Shown: positions 1-8,023 of the stretch, one piece after another
Layout: every line of letters begins with the position of its first letter
Numbering within the stretch: position 1 is the first letter of the stretch
NCBI RefSeq assembly: GCF_000379485.1
Contig: NZ_KB902282.1
Location: forward strand, 1 to 64,000
Length of the DNA: 64,000 nt
From: Wenxinia marina DSM 24838
Lineage (GTDB): Bacteria; Pseudomonadota; Alphaproteobacteria; Rhodobacterales; Rhodobacteraceae
Direction of reading: 5' to 3'
The notes under the pieces: generated by a model
The model's database searches: none
What the model was told of the DNA's origin: nothing
Seen by the model: only the letters and a program-made list of their open reading frames with translations
Position numbers and translations under genes: made by a program

Positions 1-1
1 G

Positions 2-223
2 CCCCGCAGGATCGCCGGCGGCCGACCGGCGATCCGCTCGCTGCTCTACCTCGCCGGCCTGCAGGCCTCGCGCCGGGACCCTGCCTTCGCCGCCTTCCGC
101 GCCCGCCTCGAGGCCGCCGGAAAGCGTCCCAAGCAGGCCATCATCGCCGTCGCACGCAAGCTCCTCACCGTCCTCAACGCCATGCTCCGCGACGCCAAGG
201 ATTACGCGACAGCCAACCCCTGA
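2..223 (+). mobile_element. IS110-family transposase, C-terminal remnant (cut by window edge)
   Basis: The frame is open from base 2 to a TGA at 221-223 and gives the last 73 residues of a transposase. The visible part resembles the C-terminal Transposase_20 domain of IS110/IS116/IS902 elements: a GRPAIRSLLYLAGLQA-type segment followed by a basic KQAIIAVARKLL helix and a short polar tail. The catalytic DEDD domain of the family would lie left of the window, so intactness cannot be judged. No terminal inverted repeat is visible downstream, which fits IS110 elements, as they often lack one. A short palindromic repeat starts 12 bp after the stop. Confidence 0.75.
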
Positions 224-234
224 GGTTACAGTTG

Positions 235-255
235 CCGGGTCAGGCCCGGGACGGG
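235..255. repeat. Short palindromic repeat, copy 1
   Basis: A copy of the CCGGGTCAGGCCCGGGACGGG palindrome family that recurs between genes in this window. It lies just after the transposase stop. Confidence 0.6.
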
Positions 256-280
256 AGGGCTTAAAATGCCTTCGACCTGA

Positions 281-440
281 GCCTCCGTCTGGACCGCAGC
301 CGCTTCGGCGGCGCGGGCATTGCCTCGACGCCCCCCGGGTCCAGACGCTTCCGCACTCCGTGCGAGACCTTGGTGGTCGTCCAGCGGAGGGCAGATAAAG
401 GACTCGGGCCGCGCCGCCGGAGCGTCTGCCTGCGGACGGA
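281..440 (-). repeat. Dispersed intergenic element B, copy 1 (divergent)
   Basis: Read on the minus strand, this matches the element at 3309-3475, 10631-10795 and 55385-55540 through the ordered blocks GCTCCG, TTTATCT, GTCTCGCA, GAAGCGTCTGG and GGGGGGCG. The hairpin arms are CGTCTGGACC (286-295) and GGTCCAGACG (338-347), perfect over 10 bp but with a loop about 35 nt longer than in the other copies. The copy fills most of the gap between the transposase tail and the exonuclease gene. I see no other gene in 224-513. Confidence 0.5.
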
Positions 441-513
441 CGCCGCCCCCTGTCCATCCGCACGCGCACTCCGCCCCCTCGCCCGCGCCCGCGCCGACGC
501 TATCCTGTCGCCC

Positions 514-1530
514 ATGGGCGTTCTCAGCTTCACCGACCGCGGCATCTGGTGCGAGGCCGGCGGGTTCTACATCGACCCCTGGCGGCCGGTGGCGAAGGCG
601 CTGGTCACCCACGGGCACAGCGACCACGCGCGCTGGGGCATGGACGCGTACCTCTCCACGGACATCGCGGCGCCGGTGATCCGCCAGCGCCTCGGCGAGG
701 ACATCCGTCTCGACACGATCCGCTATGGCGAGGTCCGGCGGATCGGCGAAGCGGACGTCAGCTTCCATCCGGCGGGCCACGTGCCGGGCTCGGCGCAGAT
801 CCGCATCGAGGTGCAGGGCGAGGTCTGGGTCGTCTCGGGCGACTACAAGGTGGTGCCCGACGGCCTGTCCGACCCGTTCGAGCCGGTGTCCTGCCACGCC
901 TTCGTCAGCGAATGCACCTTCGGCCTGCCGGTCTTCCGCTGGACCCCGCAGGACGAGTTGAAGCGGCAGATCGACGGCTGGTGGGCGGCGAACCGGGCGG
1001 CGGGGCGGGTGTCGATGCTGGGCGCCTACGCGCTGGGCAAGGCGCAGCGGCTGCTGGCGATGGTCGATCCCGCGGGGCCGATCCTGACCCACGGCGCGGT
1101 CGAGAACGTGAACGAGACGCTGCGCGCGCAGGGGATCGCGCTGCCGGACACGATCCGCGTGACGCCCGAGACGAACGTGAAGGACTATTCCGGCGCGCTC
1201 GTCATCGCGACGCCCAGCGCGCTCGGCACGCCGTGGGCGCGGCGCTTCGGGACGGTGTCGTCGGCCTTCGCCTCCGGCTGGATGGCGCTGCGCGGCGTAC
1301 GGCGGCGGCGGGCGGCGGACCGGGGATTCGTCGTGAGCGACCACGCCGACTGGGACGGGCTGAACGCCGCGATCCGCGAAACGGGGGCGGAGCGGGTCTT
1401 CGTCACCCACGGCTACACGTCGAGCTTCCGCCGCTGGCTGGAGGGTGAAGGCTACGACGCGGGGATCGTGGCGACGGAGTGGGAGGGGGACGAGGCGGCG
1501 GAGGATGCAGGCGTGGAGGAGGCGTCGTGA
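514..1530 (+). CDS. Ligase-associated DNA exonuclease (metallo-beta-lactamase fold)
   Basis: A 338-residue protein of the metallo-beta-lactamase/beta-CASP nuclease family, related to mRNA 3'-processing nucleases. The metal-binding HGHSDH motif is at residues 33-38, and later histidines (AGHVPGS, SDHADW, VTHGY) fit the remaining ligands. The family is annotated as a DNA exonuclease because it travels with ATP-dependent DNA ligases, and the next gene is that ligase. The frame is open further upstream, but the ATG at 514 gives the usual family length and an MGVLSFTDRGI start. The Lhr-type helicase and PdeM phosphoesterase often found with this pair are not nearby. Confidence 0.85.
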   Translation: MGVLSFTDRGIWCEAGGFYIDPWRPVAKALVTHGHSDHARWGMDAYLSTDIAAPVIRQRLGEDIRLDTIRYGEVRRIGEADVSFHPAGHVPGSAQIRIEVQGEVWVVSGDYKVVPDGLSDPFEPVSCHAFVSECTFGLPVFRWTPQDELKRQIDGWWAANRAAGRVSMLGAYALGKAQRLLAMVDPAGPILTHGAVENVNETLRAQGIALPDTIRVTPETNVKDYSGALVIATPSALGTPWARRFGTVSSAFASGWMALRGVRRRRAADRGFVVSDHADWDGLNAAIRETGAERVFVTHGYTSSFRRWLEGEGYDAGIVATEWEGDEAAEDAGVEEAS

Positions 1531-1576
1531 GGGTGGCAGCCAGTCGCCGTATGGACCCGACCCCGTGGAGGGCGAG

Positions 1577-1601
1577 GTCCCGGGTCAGGCCCGGGACGGG
1601 T
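1577..1601. repeat. Short palindromic repeat, copy 2
   Basis: Contains CCCGGGTCAGGCCCGGGA, nearly self-complementary, between the exonuclease and ligase genes. It is followed 9 bp later by copy 3. Confidence 0.65.
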
Positions 1602-1610
1602 GGAGATGAC

Positions 1611-1637
1611 CCCGCCCCGGCCCTGAGCCGGGGCCCC
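1611..1637. repeat. Short palindromic repeat, copy 3
   Basis: GCCCCGGCCCTGAGCCGGGG-type variant of the same palindrome family, facing copy 2. It ends about 20 bp before the ligase start, so both copies would lie in a transcript running from the exonuclease into the ligase. Confidence 0.65.
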
Positions 1638-1657
1638 GCGCGTCGGAGCCCCCCGCC

Positions 1658-3247
1658 ATGAAACGTTTCGCCGCCCTCTTCGCCGCCGTCGACCAGACGA
1701 CGAAGACCAACGCCAAGGTCGCGGCGCTGGCCGACTATTTCCGCGAGGCGCCGGAGGCGGACAAGCTGTGGACGCTGGCGCTCTTCACCGGTCGCAGGCC
1801 GCGGCGGACGATCACCGCCGGGCGGCTGCGGGACTGGGCGGCGGAGGCGGCGGGGCTGCCGCTCTGGCTGTTCGAGGACAGCTACGCCGTGGTGGGCGAC
1901 CTGGCCGAGACGATCTCGCTGATCCTGCCGCCGCCGACGCGGTCGAGCGACGAGTCCCTCAGCTTCTGGATCGCCGAGATCGGGCGACTGTCGAAGCAGG
2001 ACGAGCCGGCCCGCAAGGCCGGCATCCTGGATGCCTGGGACCGGCTCGCGCCGGCGGAGCGGCTGCTCTTCACCAAGCTGCTCACGGGCGGCTTCCGGGT
2101 CGGCGTCTCCGCCCGGCTGGTGACGCGGGCGCTGGCGCAGGCGAGTGACGTCCCCGAGGCGGAGCTGCAGCACCGGCTGATGGGGTCGTGGACCCCGGCC
2201 AACACGTCATGGAAGGGGCTGATCGAGGCGCCGGACCCGACGGCCGACGCCAGCCGGCCCTATCCGTTCTACCTCGCCTACCAGCTGGACGACCCCGGCG
2301 ACCTCGGCGACCCCGCCGACTGGTTCGCCGAGCGCAAGTGGGACGGCATCCGCGGCCAGCTGATCCTGCGCGGCGGCGACCACTACCTGTGGTCCCGCGG
2401 CGAGGACCTGATGACCGACCGTTTCCCCGAGCTGGCCGAGCTGACCGACCGCCTGCCGCCCGGGACCGTAATCGACGGCGAGGTGCTGGCCTGGGACGGC
2501 GACGCGCCCCTGCCCTTCGCGCGGCTGCAGCCCCGGATCGGCCGCAAGACCGTGCCGAAGAAGCTGCTCGCCGAGGCGCCGGTGATCCTTATGGCCTACG
2601 ACCTGCTGGAGGAGGGCGGCGCCGACATCCGCGAGGTGCCGTTCCAGGAGCGGCGGGCGCGGCTGGCTCGGCTTGTCGAAACCCTGCCTCCGGGGGCGCC
2701 GATGCGGCTGTCGCCGGGGGTGGACTTCTCCGATCTCGACATGCTCGTCGAAGAGAGGGCGGCGTCGCGCGATCTCGGCGCCGAGGGGCTGATGCTGAAG
2801 CGGCGCGCCTCGCCGTACCTGTCGGGCCGCAAGCGCGGCGACTGGTGGAAGTGGAAGGTCGACCCCCTGACGATCGACGCGGTGATGGTCTACGCCCAGG
2901 CCGGGTCCGGGCGCAGGGCCAACCTGTTCACCGACTTCACCTTCGCGGTGTCCGATGGCGACGAGTTCGTGCCCTTCACCAAGGCCTATTCCGGCCTGAC
3001 CGACGCCGAGTTCCGGCAGATCACCGCCTGGGTGCGGCGCAACACCCTGCAGCGGTTCGGGCCGGTGCGGCAGGTGCCGCCCACCCAGGTCTTCGAGATC
3101 GCGTTCGAGGGCATCCAGGCCTCGCCGCGGCACAAGTCGGGGGTCGCGCTGCGGTTTCCGCGGATGCTGCGCTGGCGGAAGGACAAGCCGGTGGGCGAGA
3201 TCGACACGCTGGAGCACCTGAAGGAGATGCTGGCGGCGTACGGGTGA
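1658..3247 (+). CDS. ATP-dependent DNA ligase
   Basis: A 529-residue ATP-dependent DNA ligase, which seals nicks through a lysyl-AMP intermediate. An N-terminal helical DNA-binding domain (about 1-200) is followed by the adenylation domain. Motif I, ERKWDGIR, is at 225-232, making Lys227 the nucleophile. Later motifs include DGEVLAWDG, EGLMLKRR and the GDWWKWKVD segment of motif V. An OB-fold occupies roughly 410-520. The length matches the bacterial non-replicative group that is paired with the MBL exonuclease. It lacks the polymerase and phosphoesterase modules of LigD and probably acts in repair beside the essential NAD-dependent LigA. Confidence 0.92.
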   Translation: MKRFAALFAAVDQTTKTNAKVAALADYFREAPEADKLWTLALFTGRRPRRTITAGRLRDWAAEAAGLPLWLFEDSYAVVGDLAETISLILPPPTRSSDESLSFWIAEIGRLSKQDEPARKAGILDAWDRLAPAERLLFTKLLTGGFRVGVSARLVTRALAQASDVPEAELQHRLMGSWTPANTSWKGLIEAPDPTADASRPYPFYLAYQLDDPGDLGDPADWFAERKWDGIRGQLILRGGDHYLWSRGEDLMTDRFPELAELTDRLPPGTVIDGEVLAWDGDAPLPFARLQPRIGRKTVPKKLLAEAPVILMAYDLLEEGGADIREVPFQERRARLARLVETLPPGAPMRLSPGVDFSDLDMLVEERAASRDLGAEGLMLKRRASPYLSGRKRGDWWKWKVDPLTIDAVMVYAQAGSGRRANLFTDFTFAVSDGDEFVPFTKAYSGLTDAEFRQITAWVRRNTLQRFGPVRQVPPTQVFEIAFEGIQASPRHKSGVALRFPRMLRWRKDKPVGEIDTLEHLKEMLAAYG

Positions 3248-3262
3248 ACGGTCCAACCGGCG

Positions 3263-3286
3263 CCCGTCCCGGGCTTGAGCCGGGAC
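3263..3286. repeat. Short palindromic repeat, copy 4
   Basis: CCCGTCCCGGGCTTGAGCCGGGAC-type copy, 16 bp after the ligase stop. Confidence 0.6.
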
Positions 3287-3308
3287 TTCTGTGCTGGCCC
3301 GGGGGTCA

Positions 3309-3475
3309 ACGCGAGGGCAGCGGCTGGCCGCGGCCAGGCGCTCCGACGATGCTGGTCTGAGATTTATGGCGCCGCTCCGCTTGACAGTGATCGTCTCGCA
3401 GGTGGCGAGGAAGCGTCTGGCCGGGGGGCGGCCAGACGCTGCCCGGGCCGCTGGCGCGGCTGTTCCGGGCGGGCC
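3309..3475 (+). repeat. Dispersed intergenic element B, copy 2
   Basis: A near-identical match to the reverse complement of 55385-55540. The first 35 nt agree almost completely, and a run of about 59 nt from ATCGTCTCGCAGGTGG through ACGCTGCCCGGGC is identical; the middle differs. The 3' part is a perfect 11-bp hairpin, AGCGTCTGGCC (3412-3422) with GGCCAGACGCT (3430-3440) and a GGGGGGC loop. After the hairpin, the CTGGCGCGGCTGTTCCGGGC stretch is shared with the copy at 10.7 kb. With palindrome copy 4 it accounts for most of the gene-free stretch 3248-3592. Confidence 0.7.
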
Positions 3476-3592
3476 CAGGCCCGAGGGCACTCCTGCCGTG
3501 CCCGACCCCGTTGCCGCGTCTCGCCCCCTCCGCCCTTTCCCCCCGCGCCGCTCTGGCCTATCTCGGGCCGACACCGACAGGAGGCCGACCCC

Positions 3593-5407
3593 ATGCACAA
3601 TCCCGTCTTCGACGCCGATGCGAGCGGCGGCGCCAACCGGTTCGGCGACCTGCCCGAGTGGGACCTCACGGACCTCTACGCCGCCCCGGACGCGCCCGAG
3701 CTGAAGCGCGACCTCGACTGGCTGGAAAGCGCCTGCGCCGAGTTCGCGCACGACTACGAGGGCAAGCTGGCGACGCTGGATGCCGAGGGGCTGCTGGACG
3801 CGGTCAAGCGGTACGAGCGGATCGACGTGATCGCCGGGCGGATCATGTCCTACGCCGGCCTGCGCTACTACCAGCTGACGACCGATGCCGGCCGCGCCAA
3901 GTTCCTGTCCGACTGCCAGGACCGGATCACCTCGTTCACGACGCCGCTGGTGTTCTGGAGCCTGGAGTTCAACCGGCTCGAGGACGAGCACCTGGAGCGG
4001 CTGCTGAACCAGAGCCAGGAGCTGCACCGCTACAAGCCGGTCTTCGACCGGATGCGGGCGCTCAAGCCCTACCAGCTGTCGGACGAGATGGAGCGGTTCC
4101 TGCACGACCAGTCCACCGTCGGCGCCAGCGCCTGGAACAAGCTGTTCGACGAGACGATCGCGGGCCTGACCTTCCATGTCGACGGCGAGGAGTTGAACAT
4201 CGAGGGCACCCTCGACCTGATGACCGAGCAGGACCGCGCCAAGCGCGAGGCGGCGGTGCACGCGCTGGCCGAGGTGTTCGGGCAGAACCTCAAGACCTTC
4301 GCCCGCATCCACAACACGCTGGCCAAGGAGAAGGAGATCGAGGACCGCTGGCGCGGCATGCCGACGCCGCAGACCGGCCGGCACCTGTCCAACCACGTCG
4401 AGCCCGAGGTGGTGCAGGCGCTGCGCGACGCCGTCGTCGCCGCCTATCCGCGCCTGTCGCACCGCTACTACCGGCTGAAGGCGAAATGGCTGGGCCTGGG
4501 CACGCTGCAGGTCTGGGACCGCAACGCGCCGCTGCCGATGGAGACCAAACGCGTCGTGGGCTGGGACGAGGCGAAGGCGACGGTGATGGACGCCTATTCC
4601 GCCTTCGACCCGCGGATGGCCGACCTCGCCGGGCCGTTCTTCGACCGCGGGTGGATCGACGCCGCGGTGAAGCCGGGCAAGGCGCCGGGCGCCTTCGCGC
4701 ACCCGACGGTGACCGAGGTGCACCCGTACGTGATGCTGAACTACCTGGGCAAACCGCGGGACGTGATGACGCTGGCGCACGAGCTGGGCCACGGCGTTCA
4801 CCAGGTGCTGGCGGCGGGCCAGGGCGAGCTTCTGTCCTCCACCCCGCTCACGCTGGCCGAGACGGCGAGCGTGTTCGGCGAGATGCTGACCTTCCGCAAG
4901 CTGCTCGCCAAGGCGAAGGACAAGACGGAGCGCAAGGTCCTGCTGGCCGGCAAGGTCGAGGACATGATCAACACGGTCGTCCGGCAGATCGCGTTCTACG
5001 ACTTCGAGTGCAAGCTGCACGCCGCCCGCGCGAACGGGGAGCTGACGCCGGACGACATCAACGCGCTGTGGATGTCGATCCAGGCCGAATCGCTCGGCGA
5101 CGCGTTCGAGTTCGCGCCGGGCTACGAGACGTTCTGGGCGTACATCCCGCACTTCGTGCACTCGCCCTTCTACGTCTACGCCTACGCCTTCGGCGACGGC
5201 CTGGTGAACGCGCTCTACGCCGCCTACGAGGAGGGCGACGACGGCTTCCAGGAGAAGTACTTCGCGATGCTGAAGGCCGGCGGGTCAAAGCACCACAAGG
5301 AGCTGCTGGCGCCCTTCGGCCTCGACGCGTCGGACCCGGCCTTCTGGGACAAGGGCCTGAACATGATCGAGGGCTTCATCGACGAACTGGAGGCGATGGA
5401 GGAATGA
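3593..5407 (+). CDS. pepF: M3 family oligoendopeptidase (PepF type)
   Basis: A 604-residue zinc oligopeptidase of family M3, which degrades short peptides in the cytoplasm. The catalytic HELGH is at 396-400, within LAHELGHGVHQV, and the third ligand is expected in the LAETASVFGEM segment shortly after. There is no signal peptide. The frame is open to about 3275, but that part is repeat DNA; the ATG at 3593 has a good Shine-Dalgarno (ACAGGAGG, 3577-3584). The stop overlaps the Nudix gene start (ATGA), and the GNAT gene follows with the same overlap, so the three look cotranscribed. Confidence 0.93.
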   Translation: MHNPVFDADASGGANRFGDLPEWDLTDLYAAPDAPELKRDLDWLESACAEFAHDYEGKLATLDAEGLLDAVKRYERIDVIAGRIMSYAGLRYYQLTTDAGRAKFLSDCQDRITSFTTPLVFWSLEFNRLEDEHLERLLNQSQELHRYKPVFDRMRALKPYQLSDEMERFLHDQSTVGASAWNKLFDETIAGLTFHVDGEELNIEGTLDLMTEQDRAKREAAVHALAEVFGQNLKTFARIHNTLAKEKEIEDRWRGMPTPQTGRHLSNHVEPEVVQALRDAVVAAYPRLSHRYYRLKAKWLGLGTLQVWDRNAPLPMETKRVVGWDEAKATVMDAYSAFDPRMADLAGPFFDRGWIDAAVKPGKAPGAFAHPTVTEVHPYVMLNYLGKPRDVMTLAHELGHGVHQVLAAGQGELLSSTPLTLAETASVFGEMLTFRKLLAKAKDKTERKVLLAGKVEDMINTVVRQIAFYDFECKLHAARANGELTPDDINALWMSIQAESLGDAFEFAPGYETFWAYIPHFVHSPFYVYAYAFGDGLVNALYAAYEEGDDGFQEKYFAMLKAGGSKHHKELLAPFGLDASDPAFWDKGLNMIEGFIDELEAMEE

Positions 5408-5991
5408 CCGCCGACGCAGGCACCTTCCGCCCGGTGGGCGAGGAGGTGCTGTCGGCCGCCTGGGGGCGGCTGACGCGCTATACCTACGATCTGCGCCTGC
5501 GCGACGGGACGTGGCAGCGCCAGGTGCGCGAGGTCTACGACCGCGGCCACGGCGCCGCCGCGCTGTTGTACGACGAGGCGGCGGACACGGTGCTGCTGAT
5601 CCGGCAGTTCCGGCTGCCGATGCAGATCAGCGGCCAGGACCCCTACCTGATCGAGGTACCGGCCGGCCTGCTGGAGGGTGCGGACCCGGCGGAGCGAATG
5701 CGCAGCGAACTGATGGAGGAGACCGGCTACGAGGTCGGGCCGCTACGGCACGTCTCCGACCTGATCATGTCGCCGGGGTCGGTGAGCGAGTACGTCGCCT
5801 GCTTCACCGGCCGCTACCGCCGCGAGGCGCAGGCCGGCGAAGGCGGCGGCGCGGCGGACGAGGGCGAGGACATCGAGGTGCTGCACGTGCCCTTCGGCGC
5901 GGCGATGGAGATGGTCCGCGACGGCCGCATCCGCGACGCCAAGACGGTGATGCTGCTGCAGCATCTCGCGCTGGAGCGGGCGGGCGCATGA
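5404..5991 (+). CDS. Nudix hydrolase, NudK/ADP-ribose pyrophosphatase-like
   Basis: A 195-residue Nudix hydrolase, predicted to cleave nucleoside diphosphates linked to another moiety such as ADP-ribose or GDP-mannose. The Nudix box starts at Gly88 (AGLLEGADPAERMRSELMEETGY). It keeps the core EExG (Glu105, Glu106), but has Asp where the first glutamate of the consensus is usual and Ser-Glu in place of Arg-Glu, as in NudK-like enzymes. The preceding EVPAG is typical of the ADP-ribose/GDP-mannose group. The start overlaps the pepF stop by 4 bp. The substrate cannot be told from sequence. Confidence 0.85.
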   Translation: MTADAGTFRPVGEEVLSAAWGRLTRYTYDLRLRDGTWQRQVREVYDRGHGAAALLYDEAADTVLLIRQFRLPMQISGQDPYLIEVPAGLLEGADPAERMRSELMEETGYEVGPLRHVSDLIMSPGSVSEYVACFTGRYRREAQAGEGGGAADEGEDIEVLHVPFGAAMEMVRDGRIRDAKTVMLLQHLALERAGA

Positions 5992-6491
5992 GCGACGTCG
6001 TCCTCGCCCCCCTGCCCCGCGACGCGGTGGACGAGGTGCTGCACCTGCGGCTCGGTCCCGGGCAGGACAGCTTCGTCGGCGCGATCCGGCAGATGGTGGG
6101 GGAGACGCGGGAGAGCGTGGATTTCCACGTGATCCGGGCGGGCGACGAGGCGGTCGGGTTCTTCAAGATCGACCGCGCCTACGGCGAGGATTCGGGCTTC
6201 GCCGGACCGGACGATTACGGTCTGCGCGGCATGCTGATCGGGCACCAGTACCAGGGCCGGGGCTACGGCCGGGCGGCGCTGGAGGCGCTGCCGGCCTACC
6301 TGCGGCGGCGCTATCCGTGGGTGGACCGGGTCCGGCTGACGGTGAACCACCGCAATCCGGTGGCGACGGCGCTGTACCTCGCCTGCGGCTGGCGCGACAC
6401 CGGCGAGGTGGCGGAGGGCGGCCGGTCCGGTCCGCAGGCGATCCTGGAGCTGCCGCTGAAGCTCGCAGTGGGCGGTTCGGCGGAGGTCTGA
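5988..6491 (+). CDS. GNAT N-acetyltransferase (spermidine/spermine-type)
   Basis: A 167-residue single-domain GNAT acetyltransferase. The acetyl-CoA binding motif is IGHQYQGRGYGRAAL (Q-x-x-G-x-G/A form), followed by the VNHRNPVATALYLACGW segment common in BltD/SpeG-like polyamine acetyltransferases. The start overlaps the Nudix stop (ATGA), making this the last gene of the pepF transcript. The acceptor is unproven; a polyamine is possible by similarity. Confidence 0.8.
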   Translation: MSDVVLAPLPRDAVDEVLHLRLGPGQDSFVGAIRQMVGETRESVDFHVIRAGDEAVGFFKIDRAYGEDSGFAGPDDYGLRGMLIGHQYQGRGYGRAALEALPAYLRRRYPWVDRVRLTVNHRNPVATALYLACGWRDTGEVAEGGRSGPQAILELPLKLAVGGSAEV

Positions 6492-6522
6492 CGACGGTCG
6501 GGCTCGGTGTGCCCCTATCGCC

Positions 6523-6550
6523 GGGGCCCCGGATCAGGTCCGGGGCGGGT
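6523..6550. repeat. Short palindromic repeat, copy 5
   Basis: GGGGCCCCGGATCAGGTCCGGGGCGGGT-type copy (quoted in parts: GGGGCCCCGG, ATCAGG, TCCGGGGCGGGT) between the convergent GNAT and DUF4389 genes, where it could act as a two-way terminator. Confidence 0.6.
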
Positions 6551-6577
6551 ATCCTGCAACGCGCCGGGCCCGCGCCG

Positions 6578-6880
6578 TCAGTCCAGCTCGGTCCAGGGCC
6601 AGGGCTTCACGTCGGACGCGGCGGTCTGATAGCGCGCCGCCTTGGCGATCCAGATGCCGAGGGAGGTGCCGAACTCCGCGATCTCGGCGTTCGGCTCGCC
6701 CCGCTTGAGCAGCATGACGACGTACTGGATCACCGTCGCCACCGTCAGGATCGTGGAGGCGAGGGACAGCATCACGGCGATCAGGATCATGTAGACGAGG
6801 CGCAGGAGCAGGCCCTCGCTTTCGGCCTCGGGCTGCTCGCCGGTCATCCGGCCCATCGCCTTGTCGTCGTCGGTCATCAT
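6578..6880 (-). CDS. DUF4389 membrane protein
   Basis: A 100-residue protein with a charged N-terminus, a hydrophobic span (LLLRLVYMILIAVMLSLAST onward) and a conserved C-terminal half with an FGTSLGIW segment and a PWPWTELD tail. This is the layout of the DUF4389 family, whose function is unknown. The first ATG (6880) overlaps the stop of the oxidoreductase gene; an ATG one codon later is equally possible. A GGAGGGAAC Shine-Dalgarno lies inside the upstream gene, so the two are translationally coupled. Confidence 0.75.
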   Translation of the reverse strand: MMTDDDKAMGRMTGEQPEAESEGLLLRLVYMILIAVMLSLASTILTVATVIQYVVMLLKRGEPNAEIAEFGTSLGIWIAKAARYQTAASDVKPWPWTELD

Positions 6881-7860
6881 CGGCCCGTTCCCTCCCGCGC
6901 CTTGCTCAGGACGGCGTCCATCGCCGCCTGCGTGCCGCGGCTGAACTCCAGCGGGCACGCAAACGGCACGCCGTCGCGGACCGAGCGGCCGAACGCCTCG
7001 ACCTGAAGGACATAGTGATTGACCCCCGGAAACCGCCAGGTGGTGACTTCCATACCCGGCCGCTCCAGCACCAGCCGCGCCTCGCCGAAGACGTTTGCGT
7101 TGAACGGCACCGGCAGGGTGAGGACGCCGGTGCGGCCGTGGAAGACGACCTCCTGCCGCAGGCCGAGGCGGGTGGAGACGAGACCGTCGTACGAGAAGGA
7201 CGGGAAGTCAGCGGCGAAATGGGCGAAGACGTCGACGCCGCCCTCGATGTCCACGTCGGCGAAGCGGATCGTCTCCGGCTCTTCCCCCGTGGCGAAGCGG
7301 ACGCCGCCGAGGGCGTAGACCCCGATGTCGGACATCGCCCCGCCGCCGACGTCGGCGCGGTTGCGGATGTTGCCGGGGTCGGGGTTGTTGTAGCTGAAGC
7401 GGACGTCGACATGGGCCAACTCGCCGATGGCGCCGTCGGCCAGCATCTCGCGCGCCTTCACCCATTGCGGGTGATGCACGATCATAAACGCCTCCGCGGC
7501 CAGAAGGCCGGTCTCGTCGCGTCTGGCGATGACGGCGTCGATGTCCGCGGCCCGCATCGCGACCGGCTTCTCGACGAGGACATGCTTGCCCGCGTCCAGC
7601 GCCTTCAGCGCCCATTCGACATGCAGCGTGTTGGGCAGCGGGACGTAGACCGCCTCGATGTCCGGGTCGGCGAGGAGCGCGTCGTAGCCGTCATGCACCC
7701 GCAGCCCCGGTGCGAGGGCTGCGAAGGGCGCGGCCTTCGCCCGGTCGGACGTGGCGAGCGCAAGGAGGTGGGCGTCGCGGGCCGCGTGAATCGCGGGGGC
7801 CATGTGGGTCAGTGCGAAATTGGCGGCGCCGAGGATGCCCCAGCGGATCGGGTCTGTCAT
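6877..7860 (-). CDS. Gfo/Idh/MocA family oxidoreductase
   Basis: A 327-residue NAD(P)-dependent oxidoreductase. An N-terminal Rossmann domain begins at RWGILGAANFA, and the family EKP motif (97-99, VEKPVAM) marks the catalytic lysine. A C-terminal alpha/beta substrate domain contains the GGGAMSDIGVY segment. Members act on sugars, inositols and related polyols; the substrate here is not evident. CGGAGGGAAG directly precedes the ATG at 7860, which decides the start over the long upstream extension of the frame. The stop overlaps the DUF4389 gene. Confidence 0.88.
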   Translation of the reverse strand: MTDPIRWGILGAANFALTHMAPAIHAARDAHLLALATSDRAKAAPFAALAPGLRVHDGYDALLADPDIEAVYVPLPNTLHVEWALKALDAGKHVLVEKPVAMRAADIDAVIARRDETGLLAAEAFMIVHHPQWVKAREMLADGAIGELAHVDVRFSYNNPDPGNIRNRADVGGGAMSDIGVYALGGVRFATGEEPETIRFADVDIEGGVDVFAHFAADFPSFSYDGLVSTRLGLRQEVVFHGRTGVLTLPVPFNANVFGEARLVLERPGMEVTTWRFPGVNHYVLQVEAFGRSVRDGVPFACPLEFSRGTQAAMDAVLSKAREGTGR

Positions 7861-8023
7861 CTTCCCTCCGGGTCGTGCGGGGCGCAGGAAACGACATAAT
7901 CGACCGTGGGAAAAGCCCGGGCGTGGATCCCGCCCTGAGGCGACCCCCGACAGCGGAATGGCGCCGCCGGGGCGACACTCAATCGAGCCCCAGTTGGACG
8001 GGGACCGGAACGCGGCGCCGGCC

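Noticed and set aside
3378-3390. TTGACA inside element B copy 2 as a promoter for pepF
   Set aside because: No -10 at proper distance, and the hexamer is absent from the other copies.
2207-5161. A 984-codon minus-strand frame opposite the ligase and pepF
   Set aside because: It spans two unrelated genes and a repeat element, with no recognisable domain.
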